In this document: positions 17,425 through 26,547 of the stretch, in pieces
Layout: each line of letters begins with the position of its first letter
Position numbering within the stretch: the stretch's first letter is position 1
NCBI RefSeq assembly: GCF_024349685.1
Contig: NZ_AP025944.1
Coordinates: 3,664,001-3,728,000 of the forward strand
Direction of reading: 5' to 3'
DNA length: 64,000 bases
Source: Pseudomonas sp. LRP2-20
GTDB taxonomy: Bacteria; Pseudomonadota; Gammaproteobacteria; Pseudomonadales; Pseudomonadaceae
Position numbers and translations under genes: made by a program
The notes under the pieces: model-generated
Seen by the model: the letters and a program-made list of their open reading frames with translations, nothing else
What the model was told of the DNA's origin: nothing
The model's database searches: none

Positions 17425-18048
17425 TTACGCCTTCCGCGGCATCAGATCATAGGGATGCTTCCACCCCGGCACTGCCTGGATCCGCCGTTTCCACGCATCG
17501 ATATGGCTGAACTCGGTCAGCACGATGCCGGTATCCTCCGGCATGAACACATACCCCGCCAGCGACAGGTCGGCAATGGTCAACCGGCCACCCACCATGA
17601 ACGGCGCGTTCGCCAGGTGCGCATCGACAATCCGGTAGGCCGCCGTGGCCCGCTCGCGCAGGAAGCCGGTGACTTCGGTCTCGCCGGTCTGCTTCAGGCA
17701 CAGCAGGAAACGCAGCGCTGCGTAGTAGCTGGTGAACTTGTGGTTGTCGAACAGCATCCAGCGCCAGATCTCGCGCTTCTCGTTGTCGTCGCGCGGGCCG
17801 AACTGGCCGGTACGCTCGGCCAGGTATTCAAGAATCAGCGCCGACTGGGTAAGCCGTTGCCCGGCGTGCTCCAGCACCGGCACTTCACCCTGCTCGTTGA
17901 CCTCGTCGCGCCATTGCGGGTCGCGGGTCTGGCCGTTGAAGAAATCTACGAACACCGCTTGCCAGTTCTGGCCGGTGAGTTCGAGCATCAGCGCAACCTT
18001 GTAGGCGTTGCCGGATTCGGCAAAACAATGCAGCGTGTATTCGGACAT
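17425..18048 (-). CDS. Glutathione S-transferase family protein
   Basis: A 207-residue protein, typical length. GAAGG lies 8 bases before the ATG at 18048 (MSEYTLHCFAESGNAYK). The N-terminal thioredoxin-fold domain has the Ser in CFAESGNAYKVAL as likely glutathione-activating residue, the cis-Pro GEVPVLEH, and the Gln-Ser TQSALILEYL that binds the gamma-glutamyl group. The C-terminal helical domain contains the N-capping box region LTIADLSLAGYVF. It conjugates or reduces electrophiles with glutathione in the cytoplasm; the substrate is unknown. It is divergent from the acetyltransferase at 18157. Confidence 0.9.
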   Translation of the reverse strand: MSEYTLHCFAESGNAYKVALMLELTGQNWQAVFVDFFNGQTRDPQWRDEVNEQGEVPVLEHAGQRLTQSALILEYLAERTGQFGPRDDNEKREIWRWMLFDNHKFTSYYAALRFLLCLKQTGETEVTGFLRERATAAYRIVDAHLANAPFMVGGRLTIADLSLAGYVFMPEDTGIVLTEFSHIDAWKRRIQAVPGWKHPYDLMPRKA

Positions 18049-18156
18049 GAGGTGACCTTCAGTTTCCTTTGAATGATCGGCTGGCCCACGCGGGGCTAAC
18101 ACAGACTACACAAAAGTATGCTTAGATGCGCCGATCAACCTGCCAGGAAGGCCCTA

Positions 18157-18687
18157 ATGCCCTACCCCACACTGCCCCGTACCCTGTCCACCCCACGCAC
18201 GTTGCTGGTCCGCCCTGCCCCGGCTTTTGCCCAGCAGCTGCAACAGGCCCTGGTCGACAGCTACACCCTGCACCAACCGTTCCTGGCCTGGGCCAAGCCT
18301 GACTGGACCTTGAGTGAAGTGCGCGACAGCCTGCAACTAAGCGCCGAGGAGTTCCTCGACCCGGCCAAGGAAAAGCGCTATTTCGTGCTGGCCGCAGGCA
18401 GCGGCGAGGTGATCGGCTGCATCGGCCTGCGCCCCGGCAATGACGAGTACGAAGTGGGCTATTGGGCGAACCGCGCCAGCAGTGGCCAGGGCCTGATGCG
18501 CGAAGCGCTGACCTGCCTGCTGGATGCCGTGGATGCCCCGGTGTGGCTGACCACCGACATCGACAACCACGCCAGCCAGCGCCTGGCCGAACGTGCCGGG
18601 TTCGTGGCAGCTGGCAGCCAGCTGACCGAAATCGACCCGAGTACCCCACGGCCGCTGTACCGCCGCAACCCCGCCGGCCGTAGGTGA
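18157..18687 (+). CDS. GNAT-family N-acetyltransferase (RimJ/RimL-like)
   Basis: A 176-residue protein starting at ATG 18157 (MPYPTLPRTL), with AGGAAGG upstream; an in-frame ATG 13 codons earlier lacks a site. The GNAT core is visible: VIGCIGLRPGNDEYEVGYW (beta strands 3-4), GQGLMREAL as a diverged acetyl-CoA pyrophosphate loop, and DNHASQRLAERAGFVAAG, the classical end-of-domain motif. It probably acetylates an alpha-amino group or a small amine. No neighbour indicates the substrate. Confidence 0.85.
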   Translation: MPYPTLPRTLSTPRTLLVRPAPAFAQQLQQALVDSYTLHQPFLAWAKPDWTLSEVRDSLQLSAEEFLDPAKEKRYFVLAAGSGEVIGCIGLRPGNDEYEVGYWANRASSGQGLMREALTCLLDAVDAPVWLTTDIDNHASQRLAERAGFVAAGSQLTEIDPSTPRPLYRRNPAGRR

Positions 18688-18795
18688 GCCCGACTAAATC
18701 GGCGACGTGGCCACGGCGCAGATTAACCTCAAGCTCAACCTGCACGCCCAATCGATCCTGTGCGGTCGGGCGTAGGGTCGGCTGACTGCCTGGGC

Positions 18796-21700
18796 TCAAT
18801 GAATGGTCCGCCGGGCCCTGGCCCGCGCCAGTTCGATGACCTCGGCCCAGGTGTCGTTCTCGTCTTCCGACACGGTGAACCACGGATACACCTGCACCCG
18901 CCGTTCGTAGTTCGCCCACTCGCCTTCCACGTCCTCGCCGTTGGCGCACACCACCTTGTACTCACGGCCCAGGGCATCGTAGTAGTGGGTGTCGGCGTAG
19001 ATGCCTTCGCGTGCGCTGTCGTCGCTGACCCAACGCCAGTCGTTGAGGTAGAACGGCAACCACACGCGCACCGCCTGGCCCTTGTTGTCGAACTCGGTCT
19101 TGCCGGTCACCGCCCAACGCACCTTGGCATGCTGGATGATGGCCTTGTCCTTGTCGTCGGTCTGCAGGCCACCGGCCTGGGTGCGCACGAAGGCTTCGCC
19201 CGCGGGGTTGAGAATGGCGGTTTGCAAAACCTGACCGCCGCCGTTGAGCACCACCTTGACCCTGACCTGCTGCTCGGGGTCGCTGTCGTAGCGGTCGGTC
19301 TGCAGCTGGATGACGTGGGGCGGCGTGCGGCCCTGCATGCTGTCTGGAACAGGAATGCCATCACGCCGCAGGCGCTGCGCGTCGCGTTGCCAGGCCAACT
19401 CGCCGCAACGCCGTTGACTGTCGACGCTGCCGTCGGGGTTCAGCGCCAGAGGCATCCAGCTGTCGGCAATGATGGTGAACGCCTGGGCCACTGGCACCTT
19501 CTTGGTCAAGTTCAATGCCACTGCTTCATCGACCGTCGCCGGCGGCGTGAAGGCTATTTCGGGGCTGTAGCCGCTCATGATCGCCTGGTCACTGCCGCCA
19601 GGTGTTTCCGTGCCGTAGAAACGCGTGTGCATGACACGGCCCAGGGCATCCAACTGCACTTCATGGGTGTTGTCGTTGGGGTCCTTCATGCGTATCGGGC
19701 TGATGAAGCGCCAGTCGAATGCCTCGATTCGGTTAATCAGGCCCGCCGCATCGGTCGTCGCGCATACCGCGATGGCATGGGGCGAATATTCCAGCGTGGT
19801 CCGGCCGGTGACGGTGTTTTCCTGCACGCGGTGGGGTAACCAGAATCTTTCGGCACCGTGGTACAGGCTGATGCCGTGGTGCCCGGCGTAGAGCTCCTCG
19901 ACCTGCGGGGCGCCGATGATACCCGGTGCACCTTGGTCATGGGGGTCATGCGGATCGGCCAGTTCCGGCGCGTCAGGTAGCTGGCTCATGGCGACGTAGC
20001 CGCCGCGCTTGAGCAGTTCGGGTAATGACTCGGCTTGCACGCGGGTGTTCAACAGCGTGCGCACCTCGTTGAACCATCCGTGTACGACTTGCTGCTGCGC
20101 CTCGGTGCCCGATTGCAAGTTCGACAGCAGCATGCGCCAGAACAGTCCTACCTCCTCCTCCTGGGCCAGGGCGGCATCGACCTTGTCATGCATGATGGCC
20201 AAGTCGGTGCTGCCTTCCTCTTCATACTGGGTAAACCAGGTCAGCACTGTGCACAGGTACTCATCCGGTACTCGACTTTTCCGGTAGACCTTTTTCAGCA
20301 GGTCCTCTGGCAATGCAGGGTCATCGGACCAGAGCAGCCGCAGTCGCAGCGCACCCACCGCGATCACCGCCTTCAACGCCGCGCGCATCACCGCACTGGC
20401 GGCTTTATCATGCGGCGCCTCCTTCAGATAAGCGAACAGCAAGGGATAAAGCGTTGTGCCGTGCGGCAGCGCCGGCAGACGCCGACGCACCCGCAGCAAG
20501 GCCTCAGGGTGATTATCGGGGGCCTCCAGCGCTTGCTGCACCAGGTCGAGCAAGGTCTGCTCGAAGGTTGGCCGCAACACATCCAGCGAGGCCTTGTCGA
20601 GCATCGCGGTGCGGGTGTAGGCGACCAGCGCCTGGCGCGTCGGGCGGTTGGCTACGCCTTGGCCATCGGCGCTGCGCCAGACCACTTTCTCGTAGCCGGC
20701 CAGGGTGATCCGGGTTGGGTCGTTCAATGGCAACCCGTTCTCCAGCAGCCATTCCAGGGTGAACCCCGACTGCGGTACAGCGGCCGCCGTGAAGTGAATG
20801 ACATCCTTGCGCACGGTATCCGGCAGGCCGACGACAAAGGTATCGTCGCTGACCAGGTTGTGCACCGTGCTGCGCGTCAGGTTGACCCAGCAATCGTATT
20901 GCTGCGAGTCGCAACTGGCCTCGATCAGGCCTTCGGGCAAGGTTTTCGGGTAGATCTTGCGCGCTGTTTCTTCAGCTTTGAGCTCGGTTTCCGTGAGCTG
21001 TCGGGGGTAATGAATGGTGACGCTCTGCAAGACCGCACCAAAGGCATCCTGCTCGAGGATGATCTGCTGTTGAACCACCGGGTCCAGGGGGACGCGTTCA
21101 CAGGTAAACGACAGGGTCTGCACGGGTGTGGCCATGACCGCAGGCCGTTGCGGGTCGGCCGTTTCATAGGCGCGCAGCTGCAGCCTTGACCGGCTGACAC
21201 CATAAGGCCGCATGGCCCAGGGATGGTCGTCGTCGCCATAGGTTTCCACGCGCATCACCTGGCCACGCAGGCCACGGAACAGCCAGGCGCGCAGCGCTGA
21301 GCCGGGCTCGGGGTGCAACGTCTGCTCGCCATCATCGCGCCATTGGGTGAAACGCACGGCAGCGGGATCGAAGCGGCCGTCCATCTCGGTAAAGGCCTGC
21401 TCCGCAACCGCGTCCCGCGCCTCGATGCCCGAGTAGAACCACGTGCAGGTCCTGGCCGGTGGTGACAGCTGGGTGGCCCTGGCGTTCACCAAGGCGTGGG
21501 TATCGGTCTGGATCAACCGCCTGAAGCCGGCGAACTCGCGTTCCTTGCCGTCCCACACGCCGCCCAGGTAGGTGGTTTCGCTGCCCATCTGCAAACCGGT
21601 GATCCGGTTGACCCGGGTCACCCGGCTGAGCGTATGGACCGGGAACGGCAGGTAGCTGACCGGTGCCTTGCCGGTGCGGCGCAGCACTTGCGCCTTTTCG

Positions 21701-23895
21701 TCGAGCCAGGCCTGGGCCGAACTGCGGTACGTCAACTGGGTCTCGCTGCCGGCGTTGTCACACACCGTCTCCAACAGCCAGGGGCGGCGGTCGTTGAAGC
21801 GGTACAGCCAGCTGCGCGGCTGTTTGTCCGGCGTTGCATGGTGCGCCGTCAACAACAGATCGGCAGTGCCCTGGCCGCGCAGGTCGGCCACCTGAAGCTT
21901 GCAATCGTTATCCAGCACCACGCCGGTTGGCGCCGGAATGAACGCGCCTTCCTGGTAACGATTGCCGCTCTGGCTGACGAACACGCGAATGCCGTTCGGT
22001 TGCATATAGAGGATATCGCTGGTGCCTGAGCCGTCGGTATCGGCCAGGAACACCCGTGATGCATTGAAGTGCTCGACCTTGAAACCGTCGATCCTGATGG
22101 CATCGGCAAAGCGGCCATAGCCCAGCGAAGGCCACATCGTCACGCCCTGGCCGGTGATACGCAGCAGATGCGCCTGGCCGCTGCCGGCCGGATCGGCGAA
22201 GGCCACCAGCGCATGCTCGGAGGTGTCCATCGAGGGCAAGGGCTCACGCCCCTCGTAGGCCTGATTGAGTGCGGCCAGCCAACCGGCCGTGCCATTGCCA
22301 GGGTAAAGGCGCACGCTTTTGGGCCCCAGGGCACGCAACAGCACCACATCGCTCTGGCTGTCGCCGGTCAGGTCGGTCAGTTGCACATGCGGGTGGTTGA
22401 ATTCGCTCGGCAACGCCTGCAACGGCACCAATCCCCCCCAGCTACCGTCCGGCTCCAGGGTAAAACTGCCGCTCAGCCCTGTGGACGTCACCAGCCAATC
22501 CGGTTTGCCGTCGCCATTGAGGTCGATCAGCATGCCCATCGCGTCGTTAGGCTGGCGTTTCAAGCGCTTCGCCTTGGCCCAGGTGATGGCATCCGCCCCC
22601 TTGCCGGGCAAACGCTGCGGCTCACGGTAATACCAGGCGCCTTTGTCGATGAAGAGCACGCCCGGTACGCCCTCGCCGTAGAGGTCGGCCAACTGCCACG
22701 CGGGCGACCAGAAGCCGTTGAGCTCGGGAACCTCTTCCCAACCGGGTTCTTCACGACCGGGAAGGCTCAGCCTGAATTCCAACAATGGCATTGCGCTGGC
22801 GGCTTCATGGGTGACCTGCCACACGGATGTCAGCATGCTGGTCACTGGGCTGCTGTCGTACTCCAGGTGCAGGCGGGCGACCCGTTCGGGTGTATTGTCG
22901 TCCTTCCCTGCCATACGGGCCGTGCGATGCCACAGCAGGACATCGCGGCACAGGCGGCGAATACGCGTGTTGAAGCCGTAGCGCCAGAATGAATAGCAGT
23001 CCTCACGAACGGGCCATGGCTGCTGCGGTTCAACGGGTGACGGTACTTCAGGGTCGGCCCCCCGTTCGCCGTAATCAAACACGGTAAAGGTCAGGAAATC
23101 ACTCTCCTTGAACGCGCCCTGTGGAATCAGCAAGTCATCGGAAGGCGTGACGTTCATGGCATAGACAGCAGCCAGGTATACATGGGTGACCTGCGGGTGG
23201 GCCGCGAGTTCGGCCCCGCTGCAGCCTGCATCGTCTTCGCCGCGGTAGCGATAGACCACATGCTCGCCATGGTTGGATAGCGTTTCTTCGAGGTACCAGC
23301 AGGCGACATGCTCGGGGATTCGCGGGTCTTGCAATCGGGCCGCGGGCGACCAGCCGTACAAGGACAAACTGCCATCGGCCAGCCATTGCAACCAGAAACC
23401 AGGGGCGTCCTCGGCACCCTCGTCCACCCAGTGCTCCAGGCGCTCCGCCGGGGCCCCATGACGGGCGCACCAAGGGGTGACGGTAAACGTGCTGGCAGTA
23501 CCGGGGAACGGTGCCTTGCGGCCCTTGACCGGTGCACCGGCACTCAGGATCTCCTCACCTGTAGGCCCGGCCAGGCGATCGCCGACCCTGTACGTCGGGA
23601 AGCCGAAGCGGGTCGTGCGCACCACGGCCGGCAGCGCGCAGTCCCAGCCGGCACCGAACGCGCTGTTGCCGCCGCCTGAGGAGTATTGCAGGGTCAGCTG
23701 GGCCGACAGCGCCCGGCCGGCCGGAGATGGCAGCGGCAATTGCCAGCCGGCAGCACCGTCCGGGCCGCCGGCGGAGAGCATGCCACCGCCGATGGAGACG
23801 GTGCCGCCGCCTTTGGGCAGCGCGGGGGCAGTGAAGAATGACGAGCTGGGGGTTTCCGATACCTGTGAAGAAAGTGCGGAAGATTCAAGCATCAT
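18796..23895 (-). CDS. Tc toxin subunit B (SpvB/TcdB/TcaC-like) with helical insertion
   Basis: A 1699-residue protein. GGAG precedes two adjacent ATGs (23895, 23892). Order: SpvB-type N-terminal domain (about 20-360, PALPKGGGTVSIGG, SFGAGW-like FGAGWDCALP), FG-GAP/VCBS beta-propeller repeats (LADLYGEGVPGVLF at 402, LIDLNGDGKPDWL at 456, LTDLTGDSQSDVVLL at 507, LADTDGSGTSDILYM at 617, VADLRGQGTADLLL at 669), middle TcdB domains (about 690-1100), and a C-terminal RHS-like shell part ending QVYPWFTVSEDENDTWAE. TcB caps the TcA pore and, with TcC, encloses the toxic cartridge. About 180 mostly helical residues (1108-1288) appear inserted before LPELLKRGGY, bringing the length above the usual roughly 1500. 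No TcC gene follows. Confidence 0.93.
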   Translation of the reverse strand: MMLESSALSSQVSETPSSSFFTAPALPKGGGTVSIGGGMLSAGGPDGAAGWQLPLPSPAGRALSAQLTLQYSSGGGNSAFGAGWDCALPAVVRTTRFGFPTYRVGDRLAGPTGEEILSAGAPVKGRKAPFPGTASTFTVTPWCARHGAPAERLEHWVDEGAEDAPGFWLQWLADGSLSLYGWSPAARLQDPRIPEHVACWYLEETLSNHGEHVVYRYRGEDDAGCSGAELAAHPQVTHVYLAAVYAMNVTPSDDLLIPQGAFKESDFLTFTVFDYGERGADPEVPSPVEPQQPWPVREDCYSFWRYGFNTRIRRLCRDVLLWHRTARMAGKDDNTPERVARLHLEYDSSPVTSMLTSVWQVTHEAASAMPLLEFRLSLPGREEPGWEEVPELNGFWSPAWQLADLYGEGVPGVLFIDKGAWYYREPQRLPGKGADAITWAKAKRLKRQPNDAMGMLIDLNGDGKPDWLVTSTGLSGSFTLEPDGSWGGLVPLQALPSEFNHPHVQLTDLTGDSQSDVVLLRALGPKSVRLYPGNGTAGWLAALNQAYEGREPLPSMDTSEHALVAFADPAGSGQAHLLRITGQGVTMWPSLGYGRFADAIRIDGFKVEHFNASRVFLADTDGSGTSDILYMQPNGIRVFVSQSGNRYQEGAFIPAPTGVVLDNDCKLQVADLRGQGTADLLLTAHHATPDKQPRSWLYRFNDRRPWLLETVCDNAGSETQLTYRSSAQAWLDEKAQVLRRTGKAPVSYLPFPVHTLSRVTRVNRITGLQMGSETTYLGGVWDGKEREFAGFRRLIQTDTHALVNARATQLSPPARTCTWFYSGIEARDAVAEQAFTEMDGRFDPAAVRFTQWRDDGEQTLHPEPGSALRAWLFRGLRGQVMRVETYGDDDHPWAMRPYGVSRSRLQLRAYETADPQRPAVMATPVQTLSFTCERVPLDPVVQQQIILEQDAFGAVLQSVTIHYPRQLTETELKAEETARKIYPKTLPEGLIEASCDSQQYDCWVNLTRSTVHNLVSDDTFVVGLPDTVRKDVIHFTAAAVPQSGFTLEWLLENGLPLNDPTRITLAGYEKVVWRSADGQGVANRPTRQALVAYTRTAMLDKASLDVLRPTFEQTLLDLVQQALEAPDNHPEALLRVRRRLPALPHGTTLYPLLFAYLKEAPHDKAASAVMRAALKAVIAVGALRLRLLWSDDPALPEDLLKKVYRKSRVPDEYLCTVLTWFTQYEEEGSTDLAIMHDKVDAALAQEEEVGLFWRMLLSNLQSGTEAQQQVVHGWFNEVRTLLNTRVQAESLPELLKRGGYVAMSQLPDAPELADPHDPHDQGAPGIIGAPQVEELYAGHHGISLYHGAERFWLPHRVQENTVTGRTTLEYSPHAIAVCATTDAAGLINRIEAFDWRFISPIRMKDPNDNTHEVQLDALGRVMHTRFYGTETPGGSDQAIMSGYSPEIAFTPPATVDEAVALNLTKKVPVAQAFTIIADSWMPLALNPDGSVDSQRRCGELAWQRDAQRLRRDGIPVPDSMQGRTPPHVIQLQTDRYDSDPEQQVRVKVVLNGGGQVLQTAILNPAGEAFVRTQAGGLQTDDKDKAIIQHAKVRWAVTGKTEFDNKGQAVRVWLPFYLNDWRWVSDDSAREGIYADTHYYDALGREYKVVCANGEDVEGEWANYERRVQVYPWFTVSEDENDTWAEVIELARARARRTIH

Positions 23896-23954
23896 GAGTA
23901 CTCCATAGGCATTTTCCGTTACCTACCCGCCCAGCCACGTGTGCAGACAAGAAA

Positions 23955-24014
23955 GCTGGGTTCGGTCAGGGGAGATTGGCAGAAATGTCCCCTACGAAGA
24001 CCGACTGACCCAGC
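23955..24014. other. Imperfect long hairpin upstream of the TcB gene
   Basis: GCTGGGT (23955-23961), TCGGTC and AGGGGA pair in order with TCCCCT, GACCGA and ACCCAGC (24008-24014), giving an interrupted stem in the 247-base gap between the 746-residue protein gene and TcB. It could limit read-through or processing between these tc genes. No T run follows. Confidence 0.4.
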
Positions 24015-24142
24015 CAACGGGATAAAAGCACGGTCTCCTGGCGCAAAGCAGTCATCGAACCGTACACATAAAAGTTGGCAGCCCCTTAGCCGGCATCCAG
24101 CGCTTCACTGAACACCGACTGGGATCGCACGAGCGGTGAGCG

Positions 24143-26383
24143 CTATTCAGCTCGCCCCGTCAAGGCAACGGGTTTATCAAAGTGATCGAGCCAAAAATTG
24201 AGCACTACTTCACCACTCTTCTTAGGTGTATATTTCCACTCCAACCCCTTTTCCCCAAACCTTCTTTTCGTCCCCGTTAATGGGTTGACATCCGCCACAA
24301 CGCCACCCACCTCCAACCGCCCTTCGAAGCCATAGCGTTCAAACATAGCGGGAATTGTTGTATACGCCGTTATCGAGTATTCCTGGCCCACTACAAATGC
24401 CTTCCGATCATCCCATACATGGCCATCGACCTTCAGACCCACCGTTGATCCGAGATTTTTATCTCCCATGACAAAGAACTTAACGTCCCGTGTTTGATCA
24501 TCGAGCTGGATGCGTCCCGTGCACAGCCCCCAAAAGCCTTGTCCCTTAGCCCCCCAATATGCACCGGACTCAAACAAGTTCGCAGAATAATTAAATCCCG
24601 TAATCTGCGCACTAGTAATACCTTCATAATCAACTAATTTGTTATAAAGCTTTTTCCCCAACAGGCCGATCGGACTTCCTGATTTAGGCTCGACCTTGAG
24701 CTTTCGCTCTTCGTGACTCCACAGGATGAAGGGGGCATGGTTTGAGTCCACCGTCTCGCCATCCAGTGTAACCTCTGTTTCCTCACGCCAGTCCGACGAC
24801 ATTTGACCGGTTTTGAGAACCAGCGGAGGGACTGTAACTCCCGATTCTTCGAGCGAAAGCTGTAGATTGAAATAACCACGCTCATTACCGGCCTTCACTG
24901 TCCATTCAATGCCAGTCTCTACCAATTCAGCGGGCTCTGGCAATTGCACACCATAACCAGGGGCGTGGGGATCAGGTTTGCCCAACCGAATCATTTCACC
25001 AATGAATATGGATCCCGAACGCGGCACCACCTTGACAGAATAGCTCTCCTCAAAGTTAAAGAGTAATGCCACGTCACGGGAAGGGTAAACTTCCTCGCCA
25101 TTAACATACACGCTCAGATCTGAATACAGCGGATGTTTTTTGTAAACGGGGACTACACTCTCGTATACTTCCGGGTGCCGAATCGTATCCCACACTTCCG
25201 CCCTGATGTTGAAATTTTGAAATTCAAGATCCAAGTCATTTGGCTTGAACGCAAAGGTAGATTTACCTTCCGTATCTGTTGAAGTTTCATCTAGAATCTT
25301 CCCTCCCCAGGTCCACCTCACCGTCACACCTTCCAGCGGCTGCTTGGTGTACGGTGAAATCACTGTTGCTACCAATTTGCTGCTGTTTCCCAATTCGACA
25401 ACGGGGATAACATGATCCCAAGTGACATGATCGATTATTTTTCGGTGATGCCCGACATCGAATGAGAATGAAAATACTGGCGCGGTCCAGTAACTTCCCA
25501 AGCCCGAGGGGACAATACCGACCTCGCCATGCTCACGACCGTCAGACGTGATATCCCAGGCCAGCGTGGGTTTTTGATACGCCTCTTCCGGATCACTGTG
25601 CCGGATATTAAATTCCGGCTCGGCGCTGAGGCCGCAGTCCTCCGGTGAAAGCTTCTCATGCAGCCAAAGGCAACTGGCGCGGAGTTCAGACCATGTTTCA
25701 CCCTGTTCGAAAGGGATCTCAAGCCGATGAGAAGCACCGATACATACTTTGAGCGTATTACCGGCAGGCGGATAAGGGAGTGCAATGGGGTCACCCAGTG
25801 GATCAATGACAAATTTCTTGTCACGTGAGGTCAGCCCCACCAGTTTCAATCGCGAAACTACCCTTCTGAGGCACAATACAGACGAGCCTCCAACAGCCGG
25901 CGTAGAAAACTCTACGCGAATACGCTTGACACCTGACAGCTTCGGGATATTGACAGACGTGTAATCTTGCCAAGTAGGGTCACTCGGGCTAAGCGTGCTC
26001 TCATCCCGCCCAGGTTCTCCATGCAAGGTTATTTCCAGTACTTGTCGATCGTTTTCGCCCCCCAACGCCAGCACGCGCAGGGTACAGGCTTCTTTGAACC
26101 ACTGCACATCGTACGCGAACGCCACATCATACATACCGCCCAACTTAGGCAAGTCGAACTCTTGGGAGAGCACCCCACCACCAAACACCCCCACCCAAGT
26201 GTCATCATCCCTGCCATAGTAGTTTATGTACTTCTTGTCATTGATCTTCCAGGACGTGCCCGCAACAGGACTAATCGATCCTTCGGGAAAGGACGGGTCC
26301 TTAATCAGATTATGCCCTGGCGTTGTCGAAGCATTATCAATACCCTCAAGGCCTTGCATTTCAGATACATCACCATTACTCAT
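24143..26383 (-). CDS. Unrecognised jelly-roll/Ig-like protein inside the tc locus
   Basis: A 746-residue protein of unknown function. GAGG lies before ATG 26383. Residues 24-182 look like a galactose-binding-type jelly roll (NLIKDPSFPEG, DDTWVGVFGGGVLSQEFDL, a late VLCLRRVVSRLKLV strand). Residues about 330-400 form a bacterial Ig-like (Big_1-type) unit (KLVATVISPYTKQPLEGVTV, then DTEGKSTFAF), and further beta-rich repeats run to the C-terminus. No signal peptide or membrane span. The gene sits between the TcA C-terminal half and TcB in the same orientation. Its codons are visibly richer in A/T than those of both neighbours, suggesting separate acquisition. The Ig-like units resemble those in the tail of the TcA N-terminal half. 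A receptor-binding or assembly role with TcA is inferred. Confidence 0.85.
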   Translation of the reverse strand: MSNGDVSEMQGLEGIDNASTTPGHNLIKDPSFPEGSISPVAGTSWKINDKKYINYYGRDDDTWVGVFGGGVLSQEFDLPKLGGMYDVAFAYDVQWFKEACTLRVLALGGENDRQVLEITLHGEPGRDESTLSPSDPTWQDYTSVNIPKLSGVKRIRVEFSTPAVGGSSVLCLRRVVSRLKLVGLTSRDKKFVIDPLGDPIALPYPPAGNTLKVCIGASHRLEIPFEQGETWSELRASCLWLHEKLSPEDCGLSAEPEFNIRHSDPEEAYQKPTLAWDITSDGREHGEVGIVPSGLGSYWTAPVFSFSFDVGHHRKIIDHVTWDHVIPVVELGNSSKLVATVISPYTKQPLEGVTVRWTWGGKILDETSTDTEGKSTFAFKPNDLDLEFQNFNIRAEVWDTIRHPEVYESVVPVYKKHPLYSDLSVYVNGEEVYPSRDVALLFNFEESYSVKVVPRSGSIFIGEMIRLGKPDPHAPGYGVQLPEPAELVETGIEWTVKAGNERGYFNLQLSLEESGVTVPPLVLKTGQMSSDWREETEVTLDGETVDSNHAPFILWSHEERKLKVEPKSGSPIGLLGKKLYNKLVDYEGITSAQITGFNYSANLFESGAYWGAKGQGFWGLCTGRIQLDDQTRDVKFFVMGDKNLGSTVGLKVDGHVWDDRKAFVVGQEYSITAYTTIPAMFERYGFEGRLEVGGVVADVNPLTGTKRRFGEKGLEWKYTPKKSGEVVLNFWLDHFDKPVALTGRAE

Positions 26384-26547
26384 GATCTTGCCCTCGGTAT
26401 TAGCATTTAATTACCCAGCCAGCAAAACGACCGGCAACACGCGCACATCAAAGTTGACAACCTCATCAACTAACAGCGACATACCCAATCACAATTTTCC
26501 ACCTACCCAACTTTGCAATTCATTACACTGCCCATTAGGAATCGTTA

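Noticed and set aside
18122..18795. Coding-like stretch (LRPTAQDRLGVQVELEVNLR) on the minus strand just beyond tcB
   Set aside because: It continues as an antisense shadow through the acetyltransferase gene and has no start or stop of its own; I could not assign it, so it is recorded only here as a possible remnant.
20035..21189. 384-codon plus-strand frame inside tcB
   Set aside because: Antisense to a clearly conserved TcB domain set; no family resemblance.
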